Shown here piece by piece: positions 16,324-25,779 of a stretch of DNA of 64,000 nt; position 1 is the stretch's first letter; each line of letters opens with the position of its first letter. The notes under the pieces are model-generated. The model saw only the letters and a program-made list of their open reading frames with translations, was not told the DNA's origin and ran no database searches. Source of the stretch: Hymenobacter armeniacus (GTDB taxonomy: Bacteria; Bacteroidota; Bacteroidia; Cytophagales; Hymenobacteraceae); assembly GCF_014699055.1 (NCBI RefSeq), contig NZ_JACXAC010000003.1, positions 372,001 to 436,000 of the forward strand. The letters are read 5' to 3'. A program made the position numbers and the translations under genes.

Positions 16324-17751
16324 CTACTTCAGCTCCAGCGCCACCACATTCTCCACGTGGTGGGTGTGGGGGAACATGTCCACCGGCTGCACGCGGGTCA
16401 CTTTGTAGGCCGCATCCAGCAGCTCCAGGTCGCGGGCCTGGGTGGCGGGGTTGCAGCTGATGTACACGATGCGGGGCGCGCGCAGCTCCAGCAGGCGCTT
16501 CACCACGTCTTCGTGCATGCCGGCGCGGGGCGGGTCGGTGATGAGCACATCGGGGCGGCCGTGGTGGGCGGTGAACTCGGCCGTGAGCACGTCCTTCATA
16601 TCACCGGCGAAGAACTCCATGTTGGTGATGTTGTTGATTTCGGCGTTGACGTGGGCGTCGGCCACGGCCTGCTCCACGTACTCGACGCCGATGACCTTGC
16701 GGGCCTGCCGGGCCACGAAGCTGGCGATGGTGCCGGCGCCGGTGTAGAGGTCGTACACCAGCTCGTCGCCCCGCAGGTCGGCAAAATCGCGGGCCACTTG
16801 GTAGAGCTGATGGGCACCTTCGGAGTTAGTTTGGTAGAAGGACTTGGGGCCGATGCGGAAGCGCAGGCCTTCCATTTCCTCCTCGATGTAGGGTTTGCCT
16901 TTGTAGTTCACCACTTCCAGGTCGTGGAAGGTTTCGTTGCCCTTGTTGTTGAGCACGTAGTTGAGCGAGGTAATCTGCGGGAATTTCTCGTACACGGCGT
17001 CGAGCAGCGGCTCGATGCTGTGGTGGGGCAGGTAGCACTGCAAAATCACCATGATTTCGCCGGTGGTCTGGGCCGTGCGGATAATGAGGTTGCGCAGGTT
17101 GCCGGTCTGCTTCACGATGTTGCCGAAGCGCAGGTCACGCTCCCGCGCATAGTCGCGGATGAAGAGGCGGATTTCGTTGCTCGGCTCGGGCTGCAGGTGG
17201 CAGTGCTGCACGTCGATAATCTTGTCGAAGCGGGCCGGGGTGTGGAAGCCCAGCACCCGGCGGTCGTAGTGCTGGGTGTCGTCGTTGATTTGCTCGTTGG
17301 TGAGCCAGCCCATGAAGCTGAAGGTGTATTCGAGCTTGTTGCGGTAGTAGGTGCGCTGCGGCGAGGGCAGAATCTGTTGGATTTCGGGCAGTTCGACTTT
17401 GCCAATTCGCTGCAGGGTGTCTTCCACCTGCTGCTGCTTGAAGCGCAGTTGCGAGTCGTAGCCCAGGTGCTGCCACTTGCAGCCGCCGCAGGTGCCGAAG
17501 TGCTGGCAAAACGGCGTGGTGCGCAGCTCGGAGTAGGCGTGGAAGTGCGTGGGCACGGCTTCCAGGAAGTTCTTCTTGGCCCGCGTGATGCGCAGGTCCA
17601 CCACGTCGCCGGGGGCCACTTGCGAAACGAAGATGACCAGATTCTCGATGCGGACCAGGCATTTGCCTTCGGCCACCATGTCCTGAATCAGAACGTTCTG
17701 CAGGGCGTCGTCGGGTAAATTTTTAGAAGCTTTCGTGATTTTGCGGGACAT
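16324..17751 (-). CDS. rlmD: 23S rRNA (uracil-C5)-methyltransferase, RlmD type
   Basis: 475 residues. The N-terminal TRAM domain (about 10-80) has 'GKCLVRIENLVIFVSQVAPGD'. Then comes an iron-sulfur cluster motif 'FCQHFGTCGGCKWQHL' with another Cys in 'DVQHCHLQ'. The SAM-binding methyltransferase has 'FYQTNSEGAHQLY', 'VYDLYTGAGTIASFVA' and 'VIGVEYVEQAVADA'. 'LITDPPRAGMH' and the catalytic 'YISCNPATQARDL' complete the active site. It methylates C5 of a uridine in 23S rRNA (U1939 in E. coli numbering). Bacteroidota often have a single enzyme of this group, so its exact target could include U747. Confidence 0.93.
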   Translation of the reverse strand: MSRKITKASKNLPDDALQNVLIQDMVAEGKCLVRIENLVIFVSQVAPGDVVDLRITRAKKNFLEAVPTHFHAYSELRTTPFCQHFGTCGGCKWQHLGYDSQLRFKQQQVEDTLQRIGKVELPEIQQILPSPQRTYYRNKLEYTFSFMGWLTNEQINDDTQHYDRRVLGFHTPARFDKIIDVQHCHLQPEPSNEIRLFIRDYARERDLRFGNIVKQTGNLRNLIIRTAQTTGEIMVILQCYLPHHSIEPLLDAVYEKFPQITSLNYVLNNKGNETFHDLEVVNYKGKPYIEEEMEGLRFRIGPKSFYQTNSEGAHQLYQVARDFADLRGDELVYDLYTGAGTIASFVARQARKVIGVEYVEQAVADAHVNAEINNITNMEFFAGDMKDVLTAEFTAHHGRPDVLITDPPRAGMHEDVVKRLLELRAPRIVYISCNPATQARDLELLDAAYKVTRVQPVDMFPHTHHVENVVALELK

Positions 17752-17864
17752 AACGGGAGCAATAAGTCCGCAAAGGTACGCGGACGAGTCACCCTCCCCG
17801 CCACCGGCACCGTCCCAATTTCCTTGCTAAAGCGCCCAACAGGTCTCCCTTACCAAGAATGCTG

Positions 17865-19856
17865 CTAGTTGAGGTAAGGGTCCATAATGCTCAGCGGCGA
17901 GTGCCCTTCGGTGCGCCAGAACTGGGCCGGGTTCACGCTGCCCGCAAACGGGTTGCTGTACAAGTCGGGGCGTTGGCCTTTGCTGCGCCCGCGGCTGGCG
18001 CGCAGCCGGGCCCGCAGCTGGGTGGGCTGTCCGCCCGCGTAAGCGGGCACGACCAGCTGCCAGCACTGGTCCGGCGCCAGAAATACCTGATGGTAGCTGT
18101 TGCCGCAAAAGCTGCTGGGGTTGTACTCGATGTCGTGCCACTGCCCTTGCGCATCCCGGGCCTGCAGGGTAAGAAACAAGCTGCTGTCCTGGGCGTCGAA
18201 GACAACCGTGTCGGCGGTGGTGTTGGCCAGGTACAGCCGGTGGCCATCGACGCGCTGCTCAAACGCGGCCGCCATGGGCTGGGCATCGACCCGCAGACTC
18301 ACGGCGCGGGGCGCAAAACGCGGGTCGGGCAGGGGGCGCGACCGATTGCCGGAGCGCCCCCACCCGCCGAAGCCGGCAAATTTGGCCAGCGGCGCCGAAG
18401 CCACTGGGTAAAACGCGCGTCGCATATAGTCGAGGTTGAGCGGGGCGCTGCCGCTGGCAGGCTGTTGCCAGGCGTAGGTGCCGGCAGGCGTGAAGTAGCC
18501 CCAGCGCGGGCCTTCGGCCACCGCCAGTAGCCCGTGGGCAAAGCCGTCGTTGGCCACGGCGCTGAAGCGCGGCCCCACCAACTGCCCGGTGCGCCAGTTC
18601 CAATACCCGAAGCGGGTGCCGGCCGAGTCTTCCTGGCTAAACAACAGCAGGTCGCCGATGCGGCGCGGGGAGCCGTCGGCAAAGTCTGGTTCCGGGAGCT
18701 GGCGCAGCACCTGGCCCAGGGTGTCGAGGGCGGCATAGCCATCGGCTACCGCCACCAGCTCCACGCCGCCGGCGAACGTGGGCGCACCGGTGGGCCACTC
18801 ATCACTCAAAATGGACGTGATGACAACCGAATTGAGGCGGCGGCCGGCTTTGTTCAACAGAAACCACTGGTCCCTGTCGGCCTCCCGGGCCCAGGCCCGG
18901 CCGCGCACGAAGGGGCTGAGCTGGCGCAGGCTGGGCTGGCGAAAAAGCACGCGCCCCCGCCCATCGATGGCGGCGGGGTAGCTGCGCGAATCGTCGAGGA
19001 CGCTGGGGTCGTCGCCCACGCGCACGGGCGCAGTGCCGTCGGAAAACTCCGAACTGGTGCTGGGTAGACACAGCTCGCCTTTGGGCAGGAAGGCGACGAT
19101 GCGGCCGGTCGTATCAATCAGGCACTCCTCGTTGGGCTGGCGGGCTTTGGGGTTGGGCCGCACAGTTGCCAGGGCCAATCCGTCGCGAAAGGTGGAGATG
19201 TGGTCGAAGCGGCCGAAGGGAATGACCCAGCGGCCGCGGCCGTCGAGCACGCCGGTGGGCAGCTCGGCATAGTCTTCGGCATCCTCGGGGTCGTTGCCGG
19301 GCAGGTGCAGGGGGCGTTGCAGCTTGGTGCCTTTCACCACCATGCGGTTGCAGGCCAGCGGCTCCACTTCGCGGAAGTGAGTGGGATTCAGCAGTCGGCC
19401 CTGGGCATCCAGCACCTGGCAATCTTCTTTCAGCGTGCCCAGCCACAGGCCGCCCCGGTCCGGGCCCGGGAGCCAGCGCAGGGACTGGTAATTTGACGGA
19501 AGGGGCTGCAACCTGCCCGCGCGGTCAATCAACTGCGGGCCGGTGTGCTGGCTTCTGACCACCGCCCGCCCGCTGTGAAACTCGGCAGCGGCTTCAAACC
19601 TGGGCGCAATGACGAATTGCCCCGTGGCGTCGATGTAGCCGTAGAGGTCCTGCTCGCGGACTGCCGCCAGCCCTTCGGAGAAGCCGTGCACCTGCGCGAA
19701 ACGAGGCGCGATGACGACTGCGCCGGTCGAATCAATGAATCCCCATCGGCCCCGTTCTTCAAACGGAAACCGAGCCAGGGCCGGCTGCGCCCCAGCGGCT
19801 GGCCAGCCAAACAACGCCGAAAGAACCAGGGCTTTCAAGAGCAGGAGTATACACAT
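17865..19856 (-). CDS. Exported WG-repeat protein
   Basis: 663 residues from the ATG at 19856 ('MCILLLLKALVLSALFGW'), which starts a clear signal peptide ending near 'PAAGAQ'; upstream residues in the open frame are not needed. WG (KWG Leptospira) repeats follow: 'GRWGFIDSTGAVVIAPRF', 'LYGYIDATGQFVIAPRF', 'GRWVIPFGRFDHI', 'ECLIDTTGRIVAF', 'RWGYFTPAGTYAW'. These form beta-propeller-like blades. The last 130 residues are a separate beta-rich domain with 'LYLANTTADTVVFDAQDSSL' and one Cys pair. Function is unknown; such proteins are often surface-exposed or periplasmic. Confidence 0.85.
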   Translation of the reverse strand: MCILLLLKALVLSALFGWPAAGAQPALARFPFEERGRWGFIDSTGAVVIAPRFAQVHGFSEGLAAVREQDLYGYIDATGQFVIAPRFEAAAEFHSGRAVVRSQHTGPQLIDRAGRLQPLPSNYQSLRWLPGPDRGGLWLGTLKEDCQVLDAQGRLLNPTHFREVEPLACNRMVVKGTKLQRPLHLPGNDPEDAEDYAELPTGVLDGRGRWVIPFGRFDHISTFRDGLALATVRPNPKARQPNEECLIDTTGRIVAFLPKGELCLPSTSSEFSDGTAPVRVGDDPSVLDDSRSYPAAIDGRGRVLFRQPSLRQLSPFVRGRAWAREADRDQWFLLNKAGRRLNSVVITSILSDEWPTGAPTFAGGVELVAVADGYAALDTLGQVLRQLPEPDFADGSPRRIGDLLLFSQEDSAGTRFGYWNWRTGQLVGPRFSAVANDGFAHGLLAVAEGPRWGYFTPAGTYAWQQPASGSAPLNLDYMRRAFYPVASAPLAKFAGFGGWGRSGNRSRPLPDPRFAPRAVSLRVDAQPMAAAFEQRVDGHRLYLANTTADTVVFDAQDSSLFLTLQARDAQGQWHDIEYNPSSFCGNSYHQVFLAPDQCWQLVVPAYAGGQPTQLRARLRASRGRSKGQRPDLYSNPFAGSVNPAQFWRTEGHSPLSIMDPYLN

Positions 19857-20093
19857 AGAGAATTGGACTATAGTAACCACGAAGCAACCAACGGATTCTA
19901 CCCCCAAAATCGGTATGCAAAAGCTTGGGAATTGAGGTCGACCGCAGCAACGCTGAAGTACCTAGCTGATGCCGGACTGCCCGATAATGCACACCCCGCC
20001 GCCTCGTGGTGCCCTTACCCCGGCGGATGCTTTCAACCTGAAAAAGCCTTGGTCAGGTGACGTCCGGCGTATTGTTACAACCTGCTATAAAAG

Positions 20094-20121
20094 AAAAGGC
20101 CTGCCATGCGGCAGGCCTTTT
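20094..20121. terminator. Bidirectional terminator
   Basis: Perfect 12-bp stem (20094-20105 / 20110-20121), loop ATGC, A4/T4 ends. Ends the giant gene at 20149 on the minus strand. The 290 bases from 19857 to 20148 otherwise hold no gene I can see. Confidence 0.85.
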
Positions 20122-20148
20122 CGGGCAGTGGTTGCGGGCCAGGGGCGG

Positions 20149-23100
20149 CTACTTCACTACTTCAAACCAGTTCTTGATGCTGGTGCCGTTGGGCAGGGTC
20201 AGCAGGTAGAAGTACTGGCCGGCGGCGATGTTCGGGTCGTCGCCCCAGTTGTTGCGGTAGTTGGTGGTTTTGTACACCTCGCGGCCCCAGCGGTTGAACA
20301 CGGTGAAGGTGTTGCCGGGGTAGAGGGAGATGTTGTCAATCACGAGCACATCGTTCTGCCCGTCGCGGTTGGGCGTGATGATGTTGTAGACCTTGGTGTT
20401 GTTGGCAAAGTCGACGCGGGCCTCGTTGGAGTTCGACAGGCGCTCGGTGGCGTCGGTGCTCACGGCCACCACCCGGAAGTTCTCCTGGAAGCCAAAGCCC
20501 GAGGCCACGTTGCTGGCGTCGGTGTTCGAAACAGTGGCCGTCAATACGTTGGCGGGTACGGTGCTCACCAGCGCCGCGGCGCCGGCATCGGAGCGGCGGT
20601 AGATGCGGTATTCCTTCACCGTGAAGCCCTGGTAGGCGTTCCAGGCGAGGGCCACGCTGCCCTGGTTGCGGCCAGCGCCCGGCGTGGCCGCGGCGGTGAG
20701 GCGCACGGTTTGCACCACGGTGCTGGACACGAGGGTGCCGCAGCCGTTGGTCAGGTCGAGGCGGTACTCGTAGGAGTTGGCGTTGGCGTCCACGCTGTTG
20801 TTGTCGGCGAACGTAGTCGACGATGCCGCGGTCTGGCCCACTGCTGCGAAAGTGCCCGTTCCGGCCACCCGGCGCATGATTTGCACCTGGTTGGGGGTGT
20901 TGGTGCTGCCCGGCGCGTTCAGCGACAGCACAATGCGGCTGTTGCTGGTCACGTCCACCGAACCGAGCGTGAGGGCCACGCTCGGCGCATCGAATAGAAT
21001 GGTGCGCGTGGTGGCGGCGCTGGGGCAGGAGGCCGGGCTGGCGCTCACTTCCACGGCGCTCACCGAGTAGGGCCCGGTGGCGTTGAAGCGCACCGTCACG
21101 GTGCTGGCCGTAACCGGCGTGGAGGTGATGGTGCCGCCCACAATGGTCCACTGGTAGGTGGCGCCGGTGGGGGCATTGGCCACGGTGTACTGCTGGGCCA
21201 CGGTGGTATTACACACGAAGCCCGACCCCGAAATGGTGGGCGCCGTCGGCGTGGGGTTCACCGTGAAGGGGGTGCTGTAGAGCGGGCCCACGCAGCCGGC
21301 CGAGGAGGTTTCCTGGGCCGTGAGCGTGTAGGTGCCGGGGGCGGGCAGCGTGGCCAGCGTGCGGCTGTTGCCGGTGCCGGCCAGCGTGGTGCCGCTCAGC
21401 TGGAAAACGTAGGTAGAACCCGTGAAGCCGCCCGGCAGCGAGAACGTGGCCGGGCCGCTGCCCTGGCACACCCGCACCGGGCCCGTGATGGCCAGCGTGG
21501 GGCGGGGCGAGGGGTTGATGAGCACCTTCAGCGTGTCCGACTCGCCGCGGCAGACGCCCCCGGCGGGGTTGCTGGTCTCGGTCACCACAATCTTGCCGAT
21601 GGTGGGCACCGTCACCGGGTTCCAGTTCACCGTCACGGTGTTCTGCGAGGTGCTCACCTGCGTGCCGCCAATGATGAGCCAGGAATAGCTGGAGCCGGCC
21701 GCAAATGCACCGCTGCGGTAGGTGTAAGGACCGTCGGCTTGGCACACGCCGCGTACGGGAGGCGGCAGCTGGGCAATGTCGCCGGGGCCGGTGGGCCGCA
21801 CCGTTTGCAGGCGCTGGTTGATGACGATGGGCAGGGTGGTGGTATCGGAAGAGCACCCCTGCGCGTTCAGGCGGAATACCTTCAGGTAGGCACCAGTTTG
21901 GGCCGGGCCCCAGTTCACCGTCACGGCCGGCGTGCCCTGGCCGCTGGCAATGGTGCCGCCCTGAATCAGCCAGGTGTAGGCCGTGGCGGCCGGGGTGGGC
22001 ACCGAGTAGGCAATGCCCGTCACGGTGGGGCACACCGAAGCGGGGCCCACAATGGGCTCCGGTGCCGGGCGCGGGTTCACGGTCACGGTCACCGTGTTGG
22101 TGGCCACGCAGCCAGTGGCGGTGGTGGCCGTCAGGGTATAGGTCAGGGTGATGGGGGCGGCCGTCGTGTTCACGCCGGTGAGCACGGGCTGGGCCACACC
22201 GGGACTGCTGAGGTTAGCGCTGGGGGTCCAGCGGTAGGTGTAGCCCGGCAAGGCGGGCGTGCCCAGCGTCACGCGGCTCTTGTCGCACACGGCCACGGCC
22301 GGGCCGGGGTTGGCCACGGCAGCGGGGTTCACGGTCACGGTCACCGTACCGGTGCTTACGCAGCCATTGGCGGTGGTGGCCGTCAGGGTGTAAGTCGTGA
22401 CGATGGGCGCGATGGTCGTATTGGTCAGCGTGAAGGTGGGGTTGGCCACCGTGGTGCTGCTCAGGCCCGTGGCCGGGCTCCAGCTATACGAGTAGCCGGC
22501 AACAGGAGCCGCGCCCAGGGTGATGCTAGCGCCCGAGCACACGGCTTGGTCGGCGCCGGGTACAGCTACTGCCGCGGGGTTCACGGTCACGGCCACGGTG
22601 TTGGTGGCCACGCAGCCATTGGCCGTGGTAGCCGTCAGCGTATAGGTGGTAATGATGGGCGCGTTGGTCAGGTTGGGCAGGGTCACGGTGGGGTTGGCCG
22701 CCGTGGCGCTGCTCAGGCCCGTGGCCGGGCTCCAGGTATAGGTATAGCCCGTGACGGCAGTGCTTCCGATGCTAACCGGAATGTTGGAGCAGGTTTGCTT
22801 GGCGAGGCCGGCATCGGCTACCGCCGCCGGATTGATGGTTACCACGACCGTATTGGTGGCCACGCAGCCGTTGGCCGTGGTGGCCGTCAGGGTGTAGGTA
22901 GCCGTGATGGGCGCATTGGTTAGGTTGGGCAGGGTCACGGTGGGGTTCAGCACGGTGGCGCTGCTCAGGCCCGTGGCGGGGCTCCAGGCGTAGGTGGTGC
23001 CCGCTACGGCCGTGCCGCCGATGGTGACGGGCACATTCGAACAGGTTTGCTTGGCCGCGCCGGCATCAGCCACCGCGGCGGGGTTGATGGTGACGGCTAC

Positions 23101-25680
23101 CGTTGCGGTGCTCACGCAGCCGTTGGTAGTGGTGGCCGTCAGGGTGTAGGTGGTGGTGATGGGCGCGCCGGTGGTGTTGGTGCCGGTCACGGTCGGGTTC
23201 AGGATGTTGGGGTTGCTGAGGCCGGTGGCGGGGCTCCAGCTATAGGTGGTGCCGGCCACCGGCGTAGCCGTGCCGCCCAGGGGCGCCGAGGTGGTGCCCG
23301 AGCAGAAGCTGATGGCCGGGCCGGGCGAGGCCACGGCGGCCGGGCTGATGGTGACCACCACGGTCGAGGTGGCCGTGCAGCCCTGCGGGCTGGTGGCCGT
23401 CAGGGTGTACGTCTGGGTGATGGCCGCTCCGGTGGTATTGGGCAGCGTCACGGTGGGTTGGGCTGCGGTGCTGCTGCTCAGGCCGGTAGCCGGGCTCCAG
23501 CTGTATGAGTAGCCGGGCAGGCCAGCGCTGCCCAGCGGCTGCGAGGCCACACCCGAACAGGTGGTGCGGGCCAGGCCCGCGTTGGCCACGGCGGCCGGGC
23601 TCACCGTCACGTACACCGAGTCGGTGCTGGTGCAGCCCGCGCCGGCGGTCACGGTCAGCTTGTAGCCTTGCCGGATGGGGGCGCCGGTGGTGTTGGGCAG
23701 CGTCACGGTGGGTTGCGCCACGGTGCTGCTGCTCAGGCCCGTGGCCGGGCTCCACACATACGTATAGCCCGTGACCGGGGCCACGCCCAGGGGCACCGAC
23801 GCTACGTTGGGGCACACGGTAATGTCGGAGCCGGCGGCGGCCGTGGGCGGCGCCGTTACGGTCACGGTGAAGGTAGCCGAAGTGGTGCAGGTGCCATCGG
23901 AGCCCACCACGGTGTAGGTGGTGGTAGCCGTGGGCGCTACCGTGATAGAAGTGCTGGTAGAACTCTGGCCGCCGCCGCTCCAGGTATAGGTCAGGCCGGT
24001 CTGGCCGGTCACGGTGAGGGTGGCGTTGCCGCCCTGGCAAATACTGGCGGCGCTGGCCGTCACGGTGAGGGCCGGCAGGGGGCGAATGTCCACGGTTTTG
24101 GTCACCGAGTCGGTGGGGCAACCATACGTGGAAATGCCTTTCAGCACCAGCGTGCCGGTGGCGTTGGCGTTGTTCCAGGTCACGTTCACGGTGTTGGTGT
24201 TCTGACCGCTCGTGATGACGCCGCCCGTCACGCGCCAGCGGTACGACGCCGGCACCGGGCCCGAAGCCGTGTAGGTACGCACCGTGGCCGGGTCGCACAC
24301 GGTGGCCGGCCCGTTGATGGCCGTGGGGCCCGCCGCGCGGTTCACCGTAATGCGGAACACGTCGGAGGCAATCTTGCCGCCGCAGCCGTTGTCTTTCACC
24401 GTCACGCCCAGGTCGTAGGGCGCGGAGCGGGCGTTGCCGCAGGTGGAGTTAAACACAAAGGTGCCCGCCACCGAGCCCGTGCCGCTGGCCGACGCCGTGC
24501 CGGTCAGGTTGCCCGCCTGCACGGTGCCCGTGCTGCCGTTGAAGGTGGTGTTGAACGGCCCGCTGCCGTCGAGCAGGGCGCTGTTCACGGTGAGCACCAG
24601 CGGGTGGTTGCTGGACTGGGTGGCCGAAATGGGGATGCTCAGGCTCTGGCCTTCCTCGATGGTGTAGCTGCGGGGCACGGTGAGGGCCGGCGGCAGCACG
24701 GGCGGGGGCGTGGCCGGGCAGGTCGACACCAGCAATTGCAAGTCGCGCCGGGTGGTGCCCAGCAGCACTTCGCGGCCGTTGATGGTGCGGTATTCCGACA
24801 CGTCGACGGCCACCACGAACTTGCCGAGGGTGGTGCCGCCGTATTTTGAAATGCCCGTTGAAGCGTTAATCAGCGCAAAGTTGCCGGCGCCGGTGCCGAA
24901 GGGGTTGGTCCCGCTGTAGCCGGTTTTGTAGGGCACGGAGTTGGGCAAAGGCGGAAACAGGCCGGTGCCGCTCAGCGTGCCGTAGGGCGTGCCGAAGGAA
25001 TAGACCAGGCGGTCGCCGTCGGGGTCGAAGGCGTTGTTGAGGGTGATGGTGGTATCGTTTTGGCACACCACGGCCACGGCGGTGTCCGAAAACACCGGCG
25101 AGCGGTTGGTGATAAGCGGCGGGGCCATGCTCACGTAGAGGGTGAGGGGCACGTTGCCGCCGTTGGGCCCGCCCAGGGTGTTTTCGATGTTGGCGAGGTC
25201 GTTGTTGCGCGCCGCCACCGAATACACGGCGTAGTAGCCATCAAACGACACGGGCAAGCTCACCACCTGCACAAACTTGCAGAGGTAGAACGGCTGGCTG
25301 GGGCCTTGCACGGTACAGCCCTGCGGCACCCGCGGCGTGATGGGGGGCGGCAGGTTGGTGTTGGTGGGCGTGGGGGCGGTTCGGGCGATGTTGAACGACT
25401 GAATGCGCTGCCCCGTGGTCCGGTTGTAGATATCGACCGGGGCCGAGGTCGGCGGAGCCGCTACGCCGTTGGGATTGGTGTTGGTCCAGTAACCATTGCT
25501 GTAGATGGTGACGGTGATTTCGTACCGGAAGGGGTTGGCCGTGGTGCCGTTGGCATCGAGGTAGCGGTAGCTCATTTCGCCGCCGAGCAAGTGGGTGGCC
25601 TGCGCCGGCCGCGCCCCCAGCACCAGCAGTGCCAATAGCAGAATCGCCCCAAAAAAACGCCGTGGTAAGGTTTTAAACAT
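20149..25680 (-). CDS. Giant modular surface protein with gliding-motility-associated type B T9SS C-terminus
   Basis: 1843 residues. Signal peptide 'MFKTLPRRFFGAILLLALLV..' ends near 'ARPAQA'; the mature start 'THLLGGEMSYRYLDANG' is the typical beginning of large Bacteroidota exported proteins. The region to about 600 holds Ig/PKD-like domains. About 600-1200 has seven tandem modules of roughly 80 residues, each with 'WSPATGLSS' (last copy 'RWTPSANLSS') and 'TYTLTATT..GCV.T.TV.VT.NP'. Then come more PKD-like domains, a fibronectin-III-like region and the type B C-terminal domain: 'VYNIITPNRDGQNDVLVI', 'TVFNRWGREVYKT' and 'AAGQYFYLLTLPNG'. It should be secreted by T9SS with PorP/SprF-type help and act as an adhesin or filament. 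Confidence 0.9.
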   Translation of the reverse strand: MFKTLPRRFFGAILLLALLVLGARPAQATHLLGGEMSYRYLDANGTTANPFRYEITVTIYSNGYWTNTNPNGVAAPPTSAPVDIYNRTTGQRIQSFNIARTAPTPTNTNLPPPITPRVPQGCTVQGPSQPFYLCKFVQVVSLPVSFDGYYAVYSVAARNNDLANIENTLGGPNGGNVPLTLYVSMAPPLITNRSPVFSDTAVAVVCQNDTTITLNNAFDPDGDRLVYSFGTPYGTLSGTGLFPPLPNSVPYKTGYSGTNPFGTGAGNFALINASTGISKYGGTTLGKFVVAVDVSEYRTINGREVLLGTTRRDLQLLVSTCPATPPPVLPPALTVPRSYTIEEGQSLSIPISATQSSNHPLVLTVNSALLDGSGPFNTTFNGSTGTVQAGNLTGTASASGTGSVAGTFVFNSTCGNARSAPYDLGVTVKDNGCGGKIASDVFRITVNRAAGPTAINGPATVCDPATVRTYTASGPVPASYRWRVTGGVITSGQNTNTVNVTWNNANATGTLVLKGISTYGCPTDSVTKTVDIRPLPALTVTASAASICQGGNATLTVTGQTGLTYTWSGGGQSSTSTSITVAPTATTTYTVVGSDGTCTTSATFTVTVTAPPTAAAGSDITVCPNVASVPLGVAPVTGYTYVWSPATGLSSSTVAQPTVTLPNTTGAPIRQGYKLTVTAGAGCTSTDSVYVTVSPAAVANAGLARTTCSGVASQPLGSAGLPGYSYSWSPATGLSSSTAAQPTVTLPNTTGAAITQTYTLTATSPQGCTATSTVVVTISPAAVASPGPAISFCSGTTSAPLGGTATPVAGTTYSWSPATGLSNPNILNPTVTGTNTTGAPITTTYTLTATTTNGCVSTATVAVTINPAAVADAGAAKQTCSNVPVTIGGTAVAGTTYAWSPATGLSSATVLNPTVTLPNLTNAPITATYTLTATTANGCVATNTVVVTINPAAVADAGLAKQTCSNIPVSIGSTAVTGYTYTWSPATGLSSATAANPTVTLPNLTNAPIITTYTLTATTANGCVATNTVAVTVNPAAVAVPGADQAVCSGASITLGAAPVAGYSYSWSPATGLSSTTVANPTFTLTNTTIAPIVTTYTLTATTANGCVSTGTVTVTVNPAAVANPGPAVAVCDKSRVTLGTPALPGYTYRWTPSANLSSPGVAQPVLTGVNTTAAPITLTYTLTATTATGCVATNTVTVTVNPRPAPEPIVGPASVCPTVTGIAYSVPTPAATAYTWLIQGGTIASGQGTPAVTVNWGPAQTGAYLKVFRLNAQGCSSDTTTLPIVINQRLQTVRPTGPGDIAQLPPPVRGVCQADGPYTYRSGAFAAGSSYSWLIIGGTQVSTSQNTVTVNWNPVTVPTIGKIVVTETSNPAGGVCRGESDTLKVLINPSPRPTLAITGPVRVCQGSGPATFSLPGGFTGSTYVFQLSGTTLAGTGNSRTLATLPAPGTYTLTAQETSSAGCVGPLYSTPFTVNPTPTAPTISGSGFVCNTTVAQQYTVANAPTGATYQWTIVGGTITSTPVTASTVTVRFNATGPYSVSAVEVSASPASCPSAATTRTILFDAPSVALTLGSVDVTSNSRIVLSLNAPGSTNTPNQVQIMRRVAGTGTFAAVGQTAASSTTFADNNSVDANANSYEYRLDLTNGCGTLVSSTVVQTVRLTAAATPGAGRNQGSVALAWNAYQGFTVKEYRIYRRSDAGAAALVSTVPANVLTATVSNTDASNVASGFGFQENFRVVAVSTDATERLSNSNEARVDFANNTKVYNIITPNRDGQNDVLVIDNISLYPGNTFTVFNRWGREVYKTTNYRNNWGDDPNIAAGQYFYLLTLPNGTSIKNWFEVVK
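22060..23870. repeat. Coding tandem repeats: seven ~250-bp modules
   Basis: The minus-strand gene carries seven diverged copies. A GC-rich 22-base core recurs near 22465, 22715, 22965, 23215, 23477 and 23737, a spacing of about 246-262 bases; the first module (near 22215) is more diverged. Middle copies are the most alike, which suggests recent duplication or gene conversion. Confidence 0.85.
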
Positions 25681-25779
25681 ACAAGAAGATGAAGAAGGGA
25701 ATGCAGAAAAACAGTCCGGCGGCCCGCTGGCCGCCGGTGTTAGGGGTCGGGTAAATCGATGGTGGCGAGTAATGAAAAA

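Noticed and set aside
22060..23870. Regular ~250-bp repeats that could suggest a CRISPR-like array
   Set aside because: They are in-frame coding repeats of about 80 residues with diverged copies, not short repeats with unique spacers; no cas genes.
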